DNA of 64,000 bases, taken from the NCBI RefSeq assembly GCF_038007465.1, contig NZ_JBBOXF010000001.1:3545001-3609000 (forward strand), in the 5' to 3' direction. Position numbers and translations under genes: made by a program. The first letter of the stretch is position 1. Each line of letters opens with the position of its first letter. Below are positions 1 through 8,945 of this stretch, piece by piece. This DNA is from Sporosarcina sp. FSL K6-1508. GTDB lineage: Bacteria; Bacillota; Bacilli; Bacillales_A; Planococcaceae. The notes beneath the pieces were generated by a model. The model made no database searches. It was not told the DNA's origin and saw only the letters and a program-made list of their open reading frames with translations.

Positions 1-665
1 GTTAAATATCTCTCTGTTAAATGAATGGCATTTTCTCTCCACGTTTTGTTAGCACGAACTTTCCTAACTTTCTCTTCCAGCTCTTGTTGAAATGAACTTA
101 ATGAGAAATAGAAGTGTTCGGTTGCTCTTGTAGTTGGTGCATTCCCACAGATTTTACACTTACGGTCAATTAAATCAAGAGGATCGAGAATGGTTGAACA
201 ATTATCACATTGATCCCCACGAGATGGATGCCCACAGTTTGGACAAATCCCTTCCACATACCGGTCGGGCAAAAATTGTTGATCGAACTCACAATAAGTC
301 TGCTCAATCTCTTTTTTATAAATATACCCATTGTCAAGCAGCTGCAAGAAAATTTGTTGCACCACTTCATGATGTTGTTGACTATCTGTTCTGGAATAAA
401 AATCGTAACTAAACCCAAGTTTCGCAAAGCTTTCTATAAATTCTTGATGATAACGATCCGCGATTGCTTGGATTGCTACCCCTTCTTGATTTGCCCTGAT
501 AGATATCGGTGTACCATTACAATCACTGCCTGACACATATAAAACGGATTCACCTTTTAATCGATAATACCTCGCTAAAATATCTCCTGGTAACAATGCT
601 GCAATGTGCCCCAAATGCAATGATCCATTCGCGTATGGCCATGCCCCTCCAATAAAGATGTTCAA
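1..665 (-). CDS. metG: Methionyl-tRNA synthetase, 5' part (3' end outside window)
   Basis: Charges tRNA-Met with methionine in the cytoplasm. The 221 visible codons show the class I HIGH-type signature PYANGSLHLGH close to the N-terminus and, further on, zinc-knuckle cysteine pairs (CPNC, CDNC and CKIC), typical of the zinc-binding insert of this family. The start is TTG at 665, chosen because AAAGGAGG lies just upstream (about 671-678). An in-frame ATG at 689 would put that ribosome site inside the gene. The reading frame runs off the left edge. It is preceded by a T-box leader, so it should be induced when uncharged tRNA-Met accumulates. Whether it is the only MetRS gene or a second copy cannot be seen here. 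Confidence 0.93.
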   Translation of the reverse strand, partial: MNIFIGGAWPYANGSLHLGHIAALLPGDILARYYRLKGESVLYVSGSDCNGTPISIRANQEGVAIQAIADRYHQEFIESFAKLGFSYDFYSRTDSQQHHEVVQQIFLQLLDNGYIYKKEIEQTYCEFDQQFLPDRYVEGICPNCGHPSRGDQCDNCSTILDPLDLIDRKCKICGNAPTTRATEHFYFSLSSFQQELEEKVRKVRANKTWRENAIHLTERYL

Positions 666-689
666 CAGAATTCCTCCTTTTGGGGGCAT

Positions 690-995
690 ACAAAAACCCC
701 GCCACTTATCATATCGATAAGGACGAGGTTGATAGTTCACTCGTGGTACCACCTTAATTCACAAATAGCTCACGCCACTTGTCTTAGTAAGTACGTAGCT
801 ACAAATCATGCTAGTATACTTTGACATTTGTAACAAGTGCCAAATCTTGTTGCAGCCTACTCATCCGCAGATTTTCAGTGCAAAGCTCAGAGATCATGTT
901 CATCAGACTAGTTTGCTTCATTTCCACCAACAGAAGCTCTCTATATAACATCGTCTCATTACTTTTCCTCTTCATCGCCGTTTAATATAAGGTTA
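690..995 (-). promoter_or_regulatory. T-box leader of metG, AUG specifier
   Basis: Reads on the minus strand. The invariant T-box GGTGGTACCACG is at 742-753, followed by a terminator hairpin with a T run (692-727) just before the metG ribosome site. In the stem I region the sequence GAAC-ATG-A places an AUG specifier codon at 895-897, flanked by the usual AGAGAG, GGTGGAA and GAG elements of T-box stem I. The AUG specifier agrees with the MetRS gene downstream. Uncharged tRNA-Met should favour the antiterminator and allow transcription. Confidence 0.92.
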
Positions 996-1001
996 GAATT
1001 G

Positions 1002-1030
1002 ATTATAGAGAATTACGAAAACAAATGCAA
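1002..1030 (-). promoter_or_regulatory. Sigma-A-type promoter for the T-box/metG transcript
   Basis: On the minus strand TTGCAT (1025-1030) and a perfect TATAAT (1002-1007) are separated by 17 bases. The predicted start of transcription, around 995, falls just before the conserved 5' part of the T-box leader, which supports the call. Confidence 0.75.
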
Positions 1031-1108
1031 ATATATTTTAAGTTAATCTACTATTTTACTTAGCAAGGTAGATGTCCCTAACTCCGGAAAGGCAACAGTT
1101 ACCTGTGC

Positions 1109-1133
1109 AAAGATTATAAGAACTATAATCTTT
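1109..1133. repeat. Perfect inverted repeat (10-bp arms) downstream of the cupin gene
   Basis: AAAGATTATA (1109-1118) and TATAATCTTT (1124-1133) form perfect arms around a 5-base loop. It lies about 90 bases after the cupin stop. It has no clear T run, so it may be a weak terminator or an operator for the metG leader promoter; the sequence does not decide this. Confidence 0.4.
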
Positions 1134-1219
1134 ATCTAAACGGACTTTTATAATCGAGGGTAGCACGCCATCCAATCTGCATTGAGGGGTGATTTTAACC
1201 GGAGCCAGCTACCAATTTT

Positions 1220-1579
1220 TTATTTTGCTTTAATTGTCATAAAATCAGACGGAGCTAATTCTTCAGACTCAATTACAATTGCGATTAGACCAGTGTCTGT
1301 CGTAGTTTCATGTCCTTCACCTTTTTCCCAATAGATTGCATCGCCTACTGTTATATTTACTTTTAAATTATCATCCCCTCGAACCCAACCTCCTCCATTT
1401 ACTATAAGAATTAATTGTGAAACAACGGCTTGATGAAAGCCAATAATTCCGTTAGCTTCCAAATGCATACAACCAATTTGCGTAGTTTTTTCTGTTTTTA
1501 AAATTCGGGACATAATGAAATTCGAGTTAAAATGAGCTACTTTTTTACCTTCCTCTTTGTCGAACCTATATACTTTCAT
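1220..1579 (-). CDS. Small cupin-fold protein
   Basis: A 119-residue single-domain protein that reads like a cupin (beta-barrel). The central part has a Gly-rich turn with VNGGGWVRGDD, then VGDAIYWEKGEGHETTTDTG, resembling the second conserved cupin motif with a histidine in the metal or ligand position. The first motif is degenerate (GIIGFHQAVVSQ). A strong GGGGAGG ribosome site precedes the ATG. Small cupins act as isomerases, dioxygenases or ligand sensors; the substrate cannot be told from sequence. It is a single-gene unit between the metG leader and a methyltransferase gene. Confidence 0.75.
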   Translation of the reverse strand: MKVYRFDKEEGKKVAHFNSNFIMSRILKTEKTTQIGCMHLEANGIIGFHQAVVSQLILIVNGGGWVRGDDNLKVNITVGDAIYWEKGEGHETTTDTGLIAIVIESEELAPSDFMTIKAK

Positions 1580-1643
1580 CTAATATCCTCCCCAGATTTC
1601 CTTATGCCTTCTAAAGGATAATAATCGACTACCTAAGTCACAA

Positions 1644-1677
1644 AGAAAAATGAGTTGCCAAAACAACTCATTTTTCT
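1644..1677 (-). terminator. Terminator of the methyltransferase gene
   Basis: A 14-bp perfect stem (1644-1657 with 1664-1677) around a 6-base loop, with A/T-rich outer arms so that it can act in either direction. It lies about 50 bases past the stop of the minus-strand gene at 1727. Confidence 0.75.
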
Positions 1678-1726
1678 CCTTTCACTATTGAACGTTTGAA
1701 TGTGAGTAACTATTTCTATTTTGCAT

Positions 1727-2353
1727 TTAACTCGTAACTACGAATATACCGCCGCAATGCGATACCGGATGAAATTCACATTTACAAAAGTTTTTTAGCA
1801 AAGCGTTTATTTCTTCATAGACAAAATAAAATTCATCTTCATCCCAATACCCAATGCTTTTATTTTTACAAACTTCAAGCTCCCCACGCGTTTTGAATGC
1901 AATATCTCCAATAAATATTTTTCCATCTACAGAAAGTAGAGGAAGCAAACTCTTTATAAATGTTACTTTCTCTTTATCCGCCAAATGATGCAACGCATAT
2001 GTGCTTACAATAGAGTCATATTTATTAAATGTATAAGAATCAGGTAAGCCATTAGAAATATCCCACTCTATTAAATTTGCAAATGGCATTTTAGATTGGG
2101 CTATTGCAATCATACGTGTAGAAAAATCTAAACCATCTATATAATGGCCATTTTCATAGAGTTTACTCGTTAAAACAGCTGTACCAAACCCTATATCTAA
2201 AACTCTTGATTGTTTCTTCTGCATGGCTTCATTAAAAATGGTATTTAATACTTTTTTGTATCCAGCAAACGGATAGCAATTATTATCTTCACTTATTTGT
2301 ACTGTTTGATCGTAGTCATTAGCCCATAAATTAAATCCTTGTTCATTAAGCAT
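1727..2353 (-). CDS. Class I SAM-dependent methyltransferase
   Basis: A 208-residue protein with the Rossmann-type methyltransferase fold. Motif I reads VLDIGFGTAVLTSKL at about residues 70-85, followed by an acidic motif II region (IDGLDFSTRMIAIA), then IVSTYALHHL as the post-II/IV segment and GKIFIGDIAF as strand 5. The family transfers a methyl group from S-adenosylmethionine to small molecules or macromolecules; the acceptor is unknown. A GGGGGAG ribosome site precedes the ATG. It has its own terminator and is probably monocistronic. Confidence 0.8.
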   Translation of the reverse strand: MLNEQGFNLWANDYDQTVQISEDNNCYPFAGYKKVLNTIFNEAMQKKQSRVLDIGFGTAVLTSKLYENGHYIDGLDFSTRMIAIAQSKMPFANLIEWDISNGLPDSYTFNKYDSIVSTYALHHLADKEKVTFIKSLLPLLSVDGKIFIGDIAFKTRGELEVCKNKSIGYWDEDEFYFVYEEINALLKNFCKCEFHPVSHCGGIFVVTS

Positions 2354-2441
2354 TGAATGCTCCCCCTATAATTCGGACAAGCTGACGAGCATTCCTTATT
2401 CATTTAAAAATTAATCCTTTTAAACAAATTGATTTACTCGA

Positions 2442-2504
2442 TTAGCTGCCGATCATTTCCCTTAAAACAGTGCGATAATAGATAATAGTAGTTTTTTTCA
2501 TCAT
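2442..2504 (-). CDS. Possible 20-codon small ORF (uncertain)
   Basis: A short frame starting with tandem ATG codons at 2504 and ending with TAA, with an AAAGGTGGAG ribosome site at good spacing. The product would be a basic 20-residue peptide (starts MMKKTTIIYY). It may be a leader peptide, a real micro-protein or the start of a deleted gene. No family is recognised, and chance cannot be excluded. Confidence 0.22.
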   Translation of the reverse strand: MMKKTTIIYYRTVLREMIGS

Positions 2505-2602
2505 AAACTCCACCTTTCATAGATATATAGATATTATCATAATATTATGTATTTTTAAACCGCAGATTATAGACACGATTCCGTTTAAAGTCTTTTGAAA
2601 AC

Positions 2603-3907
2603 CTACTTAGCCTTATTCATCATTTGATTATTCCCAGTACAGTCTATGTATTGCACACTTTCAATTTCACCTGTTAATGAATAATAAAATACAAGTTGCT
2701 CATTAATCATCTCGGTTATAAAAGTTGCTTTGGTGGAGTCGTGGCTAACTGGCAGAAGTTTGAATTTATAAACCGCTCCGTACATTTTAGAGACAGTTAA
2801 ATAAAGCTCTTCTTTTTCAACAGATATATCTAGACATTTGTCTTTCTCATTTTCAAATGGATACTTACCTACTATAGGAACTACCTTTTTGAATGGGATT
2901 GGCACAGCAGGACATGGTAAAGATGACTGTTCCTCAAAAATGGTTTTCGCAATTTCCCGACTTAAATGTTCTACAGGCGTAACATTCATATTGCTTAAAA
3001 AGATAATGGTAACTTGATCATCAACAAATCTGAGAAAATCGCTACAAAAACCGCTAATATCTCCAGAATGATGTACACATTTTTTACCACCTATTTCAGA
3101 TATCATCCAACCACATGCATATGAACTGAAATTTGGAGTAAACATTTTTTCTGTAAGTTCCTTGTTGAGTATTTTGAACAATTTCAATGCCTTATCCCAA
3201 ATAAATAGATCCTCTGTTGTAGAATATACACCATAGGAGCCTAATGGAAATGACAAGTCCGCATATGCTGGATGAATCGGCTCTTCCCAGAAGGAATAAC
3301 CAGAGGCCAACCTCGGAACGACCTTTATGCCATCATCACAGCCAGTATTATACATACCCAAAGGATTGCATATTTCTTCCTGAATATACTCTCCATAAGA
3401 CATGCCTGAAACCGTTTCGATAATAGAAGTTAGCAACGCATAGCCTGAGTTTGAGTAACCAAAACGGCTTCCAGGTTCGAAATCCAATTCCCGTTCTTTA
3501 AATGTGTCAATAAGCTCATTTAAAGTCAAAGGAAGTCTCATTGAACTGAACCAAAAATCAGCAAAACTTGTATAATTGGGAATGCCCGAGCTATTCGTTA
3601 GGCAATGAAGAATCGTTATTCGCTCTCCATTTGGATAATCATGAAGATACTTGCCAACATAATCGTTTATGTTCAATTTTTTCTTTTCATGTAATTGAAG
3701 TATGCCCATGGCTGTAAAAGCCTTAGTGAGTGAGCCGATACGAAATTTAGTTGTAGGCATATTTGGCACGTTATGTTCCCGATTCGCCATGCCAAAGCCT
3801 TTATTTAAAAGAATATTTTCATTAGAAGCAATTAATATGGAACCAATCAAATAACTATTTCGATCGTATGATTCAATCCATTTATTTATTCTATTTTCTA
3901 TGTCCAT
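2603..3907 (-). CDS. Serine beta-lactamase-like hydrolase (class C/DD-peptidase fold)
   Basis: A 434-residue member of the beta-lactamase/esterase family of serine hydrolases. The catalytic SxxK motif is SLTK at residues 59-62. The YxN motif is YSN at 151-153 (context FGYSNSGYALL), and the third motif is HSG at about 280-282 in place of KTG. There is no signal peptide, so it is probably cytoplasmic; relatives include esterases, D-amino peptidases and proteins of unknown substrate. The last 100 residues form a beta-rich C-terminal domain common in these proteins. ATG at 3907 is preferred over TTG at 3910 from the distance to GAGGG. True beta-lactamase activity is not implied. Confidence 0.85.
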   Translation of the reverse strand: MDIENRINKWIESYDRNSYLIGSILIASNENILLNKGFGMANREHNVPNMPTTKFRIGSLTKAFTAMGILQLHEKKKLNINDYVGKYLHDYPNGERITILHCLTNSSGIPNYTSFADFWFSSMRLPLTLNELIDTFKERELDFEPGSRFGYSNSGYALLTSIIETVSGMSYGEYIQEEICNPLGMYNTGCDDGIKVVPRLASGYSFWEEPIHPAYADLSFPLGSYGVYSTTEDLFIWDKALKLFKILNKELTEKMFTPNFSSYACGWMISEIGGKKCVHHSGDISGFCSDFLRFVDDQVTIIFLSNMNVTPVEHLSREIAKTIFEEQSSLPCPAVPIPFKKVVPIVGKYPFENEKDKCLDISVEKEELYLTVSKMYGAVYKFKLLPVSHDSTKATFITEMINEQLVFYYSLTGEIESVQYIDCTGNNQMMNKAK

Positions 3908-4070
3908 CAAGGTTTTTCCCTCACTTCGCTAAAGATTGACATGTTTCAATCATTTCTTGTTGATCCAACCTCTGCCAATTTGCTCTTAAATAAATTATCA
4001 TCATGGATGTTGAATTTAAGATGCTTGGTACTAATACAATTCCGAATTGTGTTAGTGCTAGGCACCTTTC

Positions 4071-4612
4071 TTAAACAGTTTTATTCAGCTTATACTCTTC
4101 GACATATTCCCCGTAATCCAATACTTCAATTACATTTGACCAATGCAAAACAGTACCCACATAATCCCGAATATCCAATCCCTTCATTTCATATGTTTCA
4201 TCTATATTTACTGTTCCAGTTGCATTTTCGACAAATGTAACTTTGAACCCTCTATCAAACGCTGTGATAGCCGTGAACATACAACAGAATTCAGTATTAA
4301 AACCCGTAATAAAAAGGTGATTCACATCTAACTGTTCTAATGTCTCAGCTAGATTTGTGTTGAAAAATGAACTTGGTGTTTGTTTCTCAATGACACAGTC
4401 AGCATATTCTTTAACCGACTATGTAGTTCAGAACCAACCGATCCTTGATAGAGCGGGCTTTCTTCCTGATCATCCAAATGCCTAATAAAAATAACAGGTT
4501 TTCCATTCTCCTTGAAATCCATAATAAGGCTCTCGATTATTGATAGTTCTTCTTGAACATAACCCAAATTCACAATTCCATTTTGTACATCTATGACTAA
4601 TAAAGCCTGCAT
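4071..4612 (-). pseudogene. Isochorismatase-family cysteine hydrolase, frameshifted
   Basis: The first half (4349-4612) reads MQALLVIDVQNGIVNLG with the family aspartate in VIDVQNG, and PVIFIRHLDD. The second half (4071 up to about 4409) continues in another frame as EYADCVIEKQTPSSFFNT ... LFITGFNTEFCC, which holds the family's second half with the catalytic cysteine region. The two join if one A is restored in the AAA run that is TTT at 4410-4412 on the plus strand. The complete protein would be about 180 residues, normal for the family. Either the gene is inactivated by a one-base deletion or the base was lost in sequencing. Substrate unknown. Confidence 0.85.
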
Positions 4613-4728
4613 ATTCTCACCTACTTTTCTCTTGAAAGATAACTTTTCTAGAAGGATGACAATTACTCCTTCAAAATTAGGTTAAATTGAAAAAGATTTG
4701 AAGATTCTTTTCCAGATAACCATGCTCA

Positions 4729-4756
4729 GCTCACATATGTTTGGAGATATGTGAGC
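4729..4756. repeat. Inverted repeat upstream of namA (site 1)
   Basis: GCTCACATAT (4729-4738) pairs with ATATGTGAGC (4747-4756) across an 8-base spacer. It lies about 70 bases before the namA start and next to a second palindrome of the same geometry. It may be an operator or a hairpin; there is no T run to make it a terminator. Confidence 0.55.
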
Positions 4757-4758
4757 CG

Positions 4759-4782
4759 GCAAGACTGTTTAAATAGTCTTGC
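4759..4782. repeat. Inverted repeat upstream of namA (site 2)
   Basis: GCAAGACT (4759-4766) and AGTCTTGC (4775-4782) with an 8-base AT-rich spacer, two bases after site 1. A TATACT element (4788-4793) that could be the namA -10 follows directly, so a protein bound here would overlap the promoter. Confidence 0.55.
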
Positions 4783-4825
4783 TTTGCTATACTAATTGTG
4801 AAAAGTATTTAGGGAGGTCGAGAAC

Positions 4826-5845
4826 ATGGCAAAGTTATTTGAACCATTTACAATACGCAATGTTGAATTTAAAAACCGCATCGTTATGTCGCCGATGTGT
4901 ATGTATTCGAGTCATAACGAAGACGGAATGATTGAGGATTGGCATAAAACCCATTATGCCACACGTGCAGTTGGCCAAGTCGGACTGATTATTGTTGAAG
5001 CGACGGCCGTCCAACCTGCAGGGCGTATTTCCCCCCAAGATCTTGGCATTTGGAGCGATGATCATGTTGAAGGATTAACAGAAGTTGTTCGCCTTATGCA
5101 ACAGCACGGTGCGAAAGCAGGTATCCAGCTCGCACACGCCGGACGCAAAGCTACAGTGGACGGTGATATTTTTGCCCCGTCAGCACTGGCTTTCAATGAC
5201 AAATATAAATCGCCTGTTGAAATGACTAAGGAAGATATAAAAACGACCGTGCAAGCATTCAAGGATGGTGCTATCCGTGCGAAGAAAGCTGGGTTTGACG
5301 TGATCGAACTCCATGGCGCACACGGCTATCTAATCAATGAATTCCTATCTCCCCTATCAAATAAACGAACGGATGAATATGGGGGCTCTGCGGAGAATCG
5401 CTATCGATTATTACGTGAAACCATTGATGAAGTGCGCACTGTTTGGGAAGGACCTCTTTTCGTTCGGATATCTGCAAATGATTATACGGACGGCGGAATG
5501 ACGCCTGAAGCATACGTCGAAATGGCAAAGTGGATGAAAGAGCAGGGCATTGATTTGATCGATGTCAGTTCAGGAGCAGTCGTTCCGGCGGCAATCGATG
5601 CATTCCCTGGTTATCAAGTGAAATTTTCGGAAACGATCAAAGATGGTGCCGACATTTTAACGGGCGCAGTTGGGATGATCACAACTGGCATCCAAGCGGA
5701 AGAAATATTGAAAAATGGCCGCGCAGATATGATTTTGCTTGCCCGTGAATTATTGAGGGATCCGTACTGGGCATACACTGCGGCGAAAGAACTGCGTGTT
5801 GAAATTCAGTCCCCGAAACAGTATGAACGAGGCTGGATGTTTTAA
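4826..5845 (+). CDS. namA: NADPH dehydrogenase NamA, Old Yellow Enzyme family
   Basis: An FMN-dependent flavoenzyme that reduces activated C=C bonds of enals, enones and nitro compounds using NADPH; soluble. At 339 residues it is nearly the length of B. subtilis YqjM (338) and aligns over the whole length from memory. The YqjM-type active site is present: Cys25 and Tyr27 in SPMCMYSS, the HGAHGYL histidine pair, EFLSPLSNKRTDEYGG, and the C-terminal QYERGW arginine that reaches into the neighbouring subunit. GGGAGG precedes the ATG. It is transcribed opposite to the degraded hydrolase gene and has its own terminator. Two palindromes in the upstream region suggest control by a repressor. Confidence 0.96.
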   Translation: MAKLFEPFTIRNVEFKNRIVMSPMCMYSSHNEDGMIEDWHKTHYATRAVGQVGLIIVEATAVQPAGRISPQDLGIWSDDHVEGLTEVVRLMQQHGAKAGIQLAHAGRKATVDGDIFAPSALAFNDKYKSPVEMTKEDIKTTVQAFKDGAIRAKKAGFDVIELHGAHGYLINEFLSPLSNKRTDEYGGSAENRYRLLRETIDEVRTVWEGPLFVRISANDYTDGGMTPEAYVEMAKWMKEQGIDLIDVSSGAVVPAAIDAFPGYQVKFSETIKDGADILTGAVGMITTGIQAEEILKNGRADMILLARELLRDPYWAYTAAKELRVEIQSPKQYERGWMF

Positions 5846-5885
5846 ACGTCTGACACCTGAATCGTTGGCAGTAATTTGAACTTAT

Positions 5886-5935
5886 AAAAAGCAGTAGCGC
5901 AAACCACCCTATTGGTTCGCGCTACTGCTTTTTCA
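5886..5935 (+). terminator. Terminator after namA
   Basis: A perfect 15-bp stem (5886-5900 with 5919-5933) ending in a T run. The rest of the 340-base space up to 6187 holds no further gene that I can see. Confidence 0.9.
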
Positions 5936-6186
5936 TGGGATGTTTAATAGAACTTCCTATTTGATTCCCACCAATAGCGCATGAAATCTATCCGACTCTT
6001 CAAAGTTAAGAACGACTCTCCATAAAAGAAGGAAAAGGTCATAACTTTGTAGAATATTGTCTATTAGTCAAAAAACTAAGTAGGTTGAATTATCACAACT
6101 CGATACATACCTAGTGCAGGTGCTCTATATAGAGGTAGCCAATTATAATTGAAGAAAATCGAAAACGTTTGAAAGGAATGGGAAAA

Positions 6187-6663
6187 ATGCAGAATTTAAC
6201 AGCGAGTGTACTGCAAGTACAGGAGAAGCTACTGAACTTGGGACATCCAAACGAGGTTGTCACATTGACAGACAGCGCTCGAACTGCCCAAGAAGCGGCA
6301 GATGCCTTAGGGTGTGAGGTAGCGCAAATTGCAAAATCAATTATTTTCAAACTAAAAAGTACAAATCATCCGTTATTAGTTGTTGCGAGCGGGATCAATC
6401 GGATTGATGAGAAATTAATTGCACAAACACTAAATGACAAATTAGGAAAAGCCGATGCTGATTTTGTCCGTGAATCCACAGGGTTTGTCATAGGAGGGGT
6501 TCCCCCGTTAGGGCATAAAAAACCTGTACTAACCTTAATTGATGAAGACCTTTTTCAATATGAAACAATCTGGGCTGCTGCCGGGCATCCGAAAGCCGTA
6601 TTTCAATTAACGCCAGATGAGTTAGGGAAAATGACAAAAGGACAAGTAGTATCTGTGAAATAA
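6187..6663 (+). CDS. YbaK/ProX-type aminoacyl-tRNA deacylase domain protein
   Basis: A 158-residue stand-alone editing-domain protein of the YbaK/EbsC/ProX family, which hydrolyses mischarged aminoacyl-tRNAs such as Cys- or Ala-tRNA-Pro. Family features seen are the conserved lysine in AQIAKSIIFKL, the glycine-rich FVIGGVPPLGH and WAAAGHPKAVFQLTPDEL near the end. I start it at ATG 6187 because AAAGGA (6172-6177) is spaced correctly for it; a TTG at 6169 would overlap that site. It is followed by a terminator. Which tRNA it edits cannot be told from the sequence. Confidence 0.88.
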   Translation: MQNLTASVLQVQEKLLNLGHPNEVVTLTDSARTAQEAADALGCEVAQIAKSIIFKLKSTNHPLLVVASGINRIDEKLIAQTLNDKLGKADADFVRESTGFVIGGVPPLGHKKPVLTLIDEDLFQYETIWAAAGHPKAVFQLTPDELGKMTKGQVVSVK

Positions 6664-6680
6664 TGTTCAATAATGAACTA

Positions 6681-6718
6681 AACCCGATACTTCCTGCAAT
6701 AGGGAGTATCGGGTTTTT
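6681..6718 (+). terminator. Terminator after the ybaK-like gene
   Basis: AACCCGATACT (6681-6691) pairs with AGTATCGGGTT (6705-6715), followed by TTTTT. Convergent with rnz, whose stop lies at 6806. Confidence 0.9.
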
Positions 6719-6805
6719 GCTTACTTCTATTCGCTTTTTCTTATAAGTAGAAAAATAGTAGCGAGTCAACAGACTTAAGGTTTCTTTATCAACAAGAGTC
6801 TATAT

Positions 6806-7744
6806 TTAGTCCCGAATAATTTTACCATTTTTCCATTCGAATCGTGAAAAGTCTTCCGCAATATGGAGTGCCGGGAAGATTGCCTCCCCTTGTTTCTGCA
6901 ATTTTGCAACGTCGCTTGGCATGAAACGGGCGCTGATATGATTAGCGATCAATGTTTTCGCTCCTGCTTCTTGCGCTACGCGCGCTGCATCACCAATTGT
7001 TGAATGACCGTATTCTTTCGCAAGATTTCCCGTATCTATGTCGAACGTTGCCTCATGAACAAGTATATCCGTATCTCGTGCCAGTTCAACAGCAGCTTGG
7101 CAGTAACTTGTATCACCAAGAATGGCAACCGTAAATCCTTCTTGCGGTTCCCCAGTAACATCCGAACTGACAACAACTCGTCCGTCCTCCAATACCACGT
7201 CTTCACCGCTCTTCAGCTGTTTCAGTAGCGGGCCATTTGGTACACCCGCGCCCTTCGCTTTATCGATGAGTAATTTTCCTGGAAGCGGCATTTGTTCAAT
7301 CCGATAACCAAGACACGGGATAATATGCTGCAAGTTTTTCGCGGTTACTCGGTATTCGGCGCTTTCAAAAACAACGCCTTCCCCGATTTCATGAACAATT
7401 AGTTCATAGTTTAAATGTGTGTTGGTTACACGCAATGTTGTCTTAAGCCATTCCTCCAAGCCAAGAGGCCCGTATATATCAAGCTGGTCATCACCGCCAA
7501 GGAATGAGCGCGAGCCAATTAATCCGGGCAATCCAAATATATGATCACCATGCAGATGCGTGATAAATATCTTGCCGATTTTCCGTGGTTTCAGCGATGT
7601 ATGTAATATCTGATGTTGCGTCGCTTCCCCACAATCGAATAACCAGTAGCCCTCCCCTTCAGCCGACAAATTCAAAACGAGGGCTGACGTATTTCGCATT
7701 TTGGACGGCATACCCGCACCTGTCCCTAAAAATTGCAGTTCCAT
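6806..7744 (-). CDS. rnz: Ribonuclease Z
   Basis: The tRNA 3'-processing endonuclease, a metallo-beta-lactamase-fold enzyme that removes 3' trailers from CCA-less tRNA precursors. The 312-residue length is usual for bacterial RNase Z. The metal-binding HLHGDH motif lies at residues 63-68, with FDCGEATQHQ upstream. The later histidine and aspartate ligands are in ILGDTSYC and YGHSTIGDAA, and NHISARF closes the active site. It lies 16 bases downstream of dinB and is probably co-transcribed with it, in the same order as in B. subtilis (yqjH/yqjK neighbourhood). Confidence 0.97.
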   Translation of the reverse strand: MELQFLGTGAGMPSKMRNTSALVLNLSAEGEGYWLFDCGEATQHQILHTSLKPRKIGKIFITHLHGDHIFGLPGLIGSRSFLGGDDQLDIYGPLGLEEWLKTTLRVTNTHLNYELIVHEIGEGVVFESAEYRVTAKNLQHIIPCLGYRIEQMPLPGKLLIDKAKGAGVPNGPLLKQLKSGEDVVLEDGRVVVSSDVTGEPQEGFTVAILGDTSYCQAAVELARDTDILVHEATFDIDTGNLAKEYGHSTIGDAARVAQEAGAKTLIANHISARFMPSDVAKLQKQGEAIFPALHIAEDFSRFEWKNGKIIRD

Positions 7745-7760
7745 AACGGATATCCACCTT

Positions 7761-8945
7761 TCATTTCATGCCCCGCTTCACTGTTCCGGGACCGAATTTT
7801 TGTTCTAGCTGCGAAAGCAGGGAATCCATTTTCTCTTCTTTCGCATGTTTTTCAAAGTTATATATTGAGAGTTGCTCATGTAGTTCATTCATCATAACCA
7901 CATTTGAAACCGTAATACCCAGAAGACGAATTGGTTCACCATCCCAATGCCTTGTAAACAAATCAGCAGCTTCTTTGTAAATGTCCTGTTCTTTGTAAAG
8001 GGGATTGAGGACAGTCCTGCTGCGCGAATGATTACGCCAATCCGCTGTACGTATCTGAATCATAACGACTGTACCGGCTAATTGTCTATTATCCAGACGG
8101 CCCGCTACTTTGGACGCCAGCCATTTGAATACCTTCAGACATTCATCTAAGTCCGTTTCATCAACAGGCAATGTCGTGGAGCTGCCGAAACTTTTTCGTT
8201 CATCGGCTGCTTCAGGATCTACGTGACGGTGGTCGATACCATTGGCACGTTGGTGTAGTCTGATACCGTGTTTCCCGAAAGCTGTTTTGATGATGATTTC
8301 ATCTGTTTTTGCTAAATCCCCGATTGTGTAAAGTCTCAATTCATTCATCTTTTTCTCCGTACTCTTCCCAATTCCATGCATTTCAATAACCGGAAGCGGC
8401 CATAAGATTGATTCGATTTCCCGCTTCCTTAAAATTGTGATACCCATCGGTTTTTTCATATCCGATGCAGTCTTTGCAAGAAACTTATTCGGTGCGATAC
8501 CAATCGAACACGGTAGATCGAGCTCCTGTAAAAGGCGTTGTTGCATAGCAGATGCAATATCCACTGCATTGGTCAATCCGCCAATCGCTGTAATATCGAT
8601 ATACGCCTCATCAATTGAAACTGGTTCCACAAGGTCTGTAAAGGTTCGTAACAAATTGAAAACCGCAGAGGAAGCGATTCGATATTTTTCGAAGTCGGGC
8701 GGGACAATTACCAGATCTGGACATAGCCGTTTCGCCTCGCCGACGGTCATTGTCGTGTATATGCCAAACGCTCTTGCTTCGTATGAACATGTCACAAGGA
8801 TACCTTTCCGCGCTTTAGGATTTCCTGCAACCGCCATCGGGATACCTTTCAAGGAAGGGTCATGCGCTTGTTCGACGGATGCGAAAAAACTATTCATATC
8901 TAGATGAAGAATGACCCTTGCCTGCGATTCACCGACCGTTGTCAC
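7761..8945 (-). CDS. dinB: DNA polymerase IV (Y family)
   Basis: An error-prone translesion DNA polymerase. N-terminal palm motif HLDMNSFFASVEQ holds a catalytic aspartate, SIDEAYID holds the second acidic pair, then the thumb with helix-hairpin-helix (GIGKSTEKKMNELRLYTIGDLA), and a little-finger domain. The C-terminus has QLSIYNFEKHAKEEKMDSLLSQLEQKFG, the likely sliding-clamp contact region. 394 residues, start GTG with AAGGAGGGG upstream. No SOS box could be identified with confidence. Confidence 0.95.
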   Translation of the reverse strand: MTTVGESQARVILHLDMNSFFASVEQAHDPSLKGIPMAVAGNPKARKGILVTCSYEARAFGIYTTMTVGEAKRLCPDLVIVPPDFEKYRIASSAVFNLLRTFTDLVEPVSIDEAYIDITAIGGLTNAVDIASAMQQRLLQELDLPCSIGIAPNKFLAKTASDMKKPMGITILRKREIESILWPLPVIEMHGIGKSTEKKMNELRLYTIGDLAKTDEIIIKTAFGKHGIRLHQRANGIDHRHVDPEAADERKSFGSSTTLPVDETDLDECLKVFKWLASKVAGRLDNRQLAGTVVMIQIRTADWRNHSRSRTVLNPLYKEQDIYKEAADLFTRHWDGEPIRLLGITVSNVVMMNELHEQLSIYNFEKHAKEEKMDSLLSQLEQKFGPGTVKRGMK

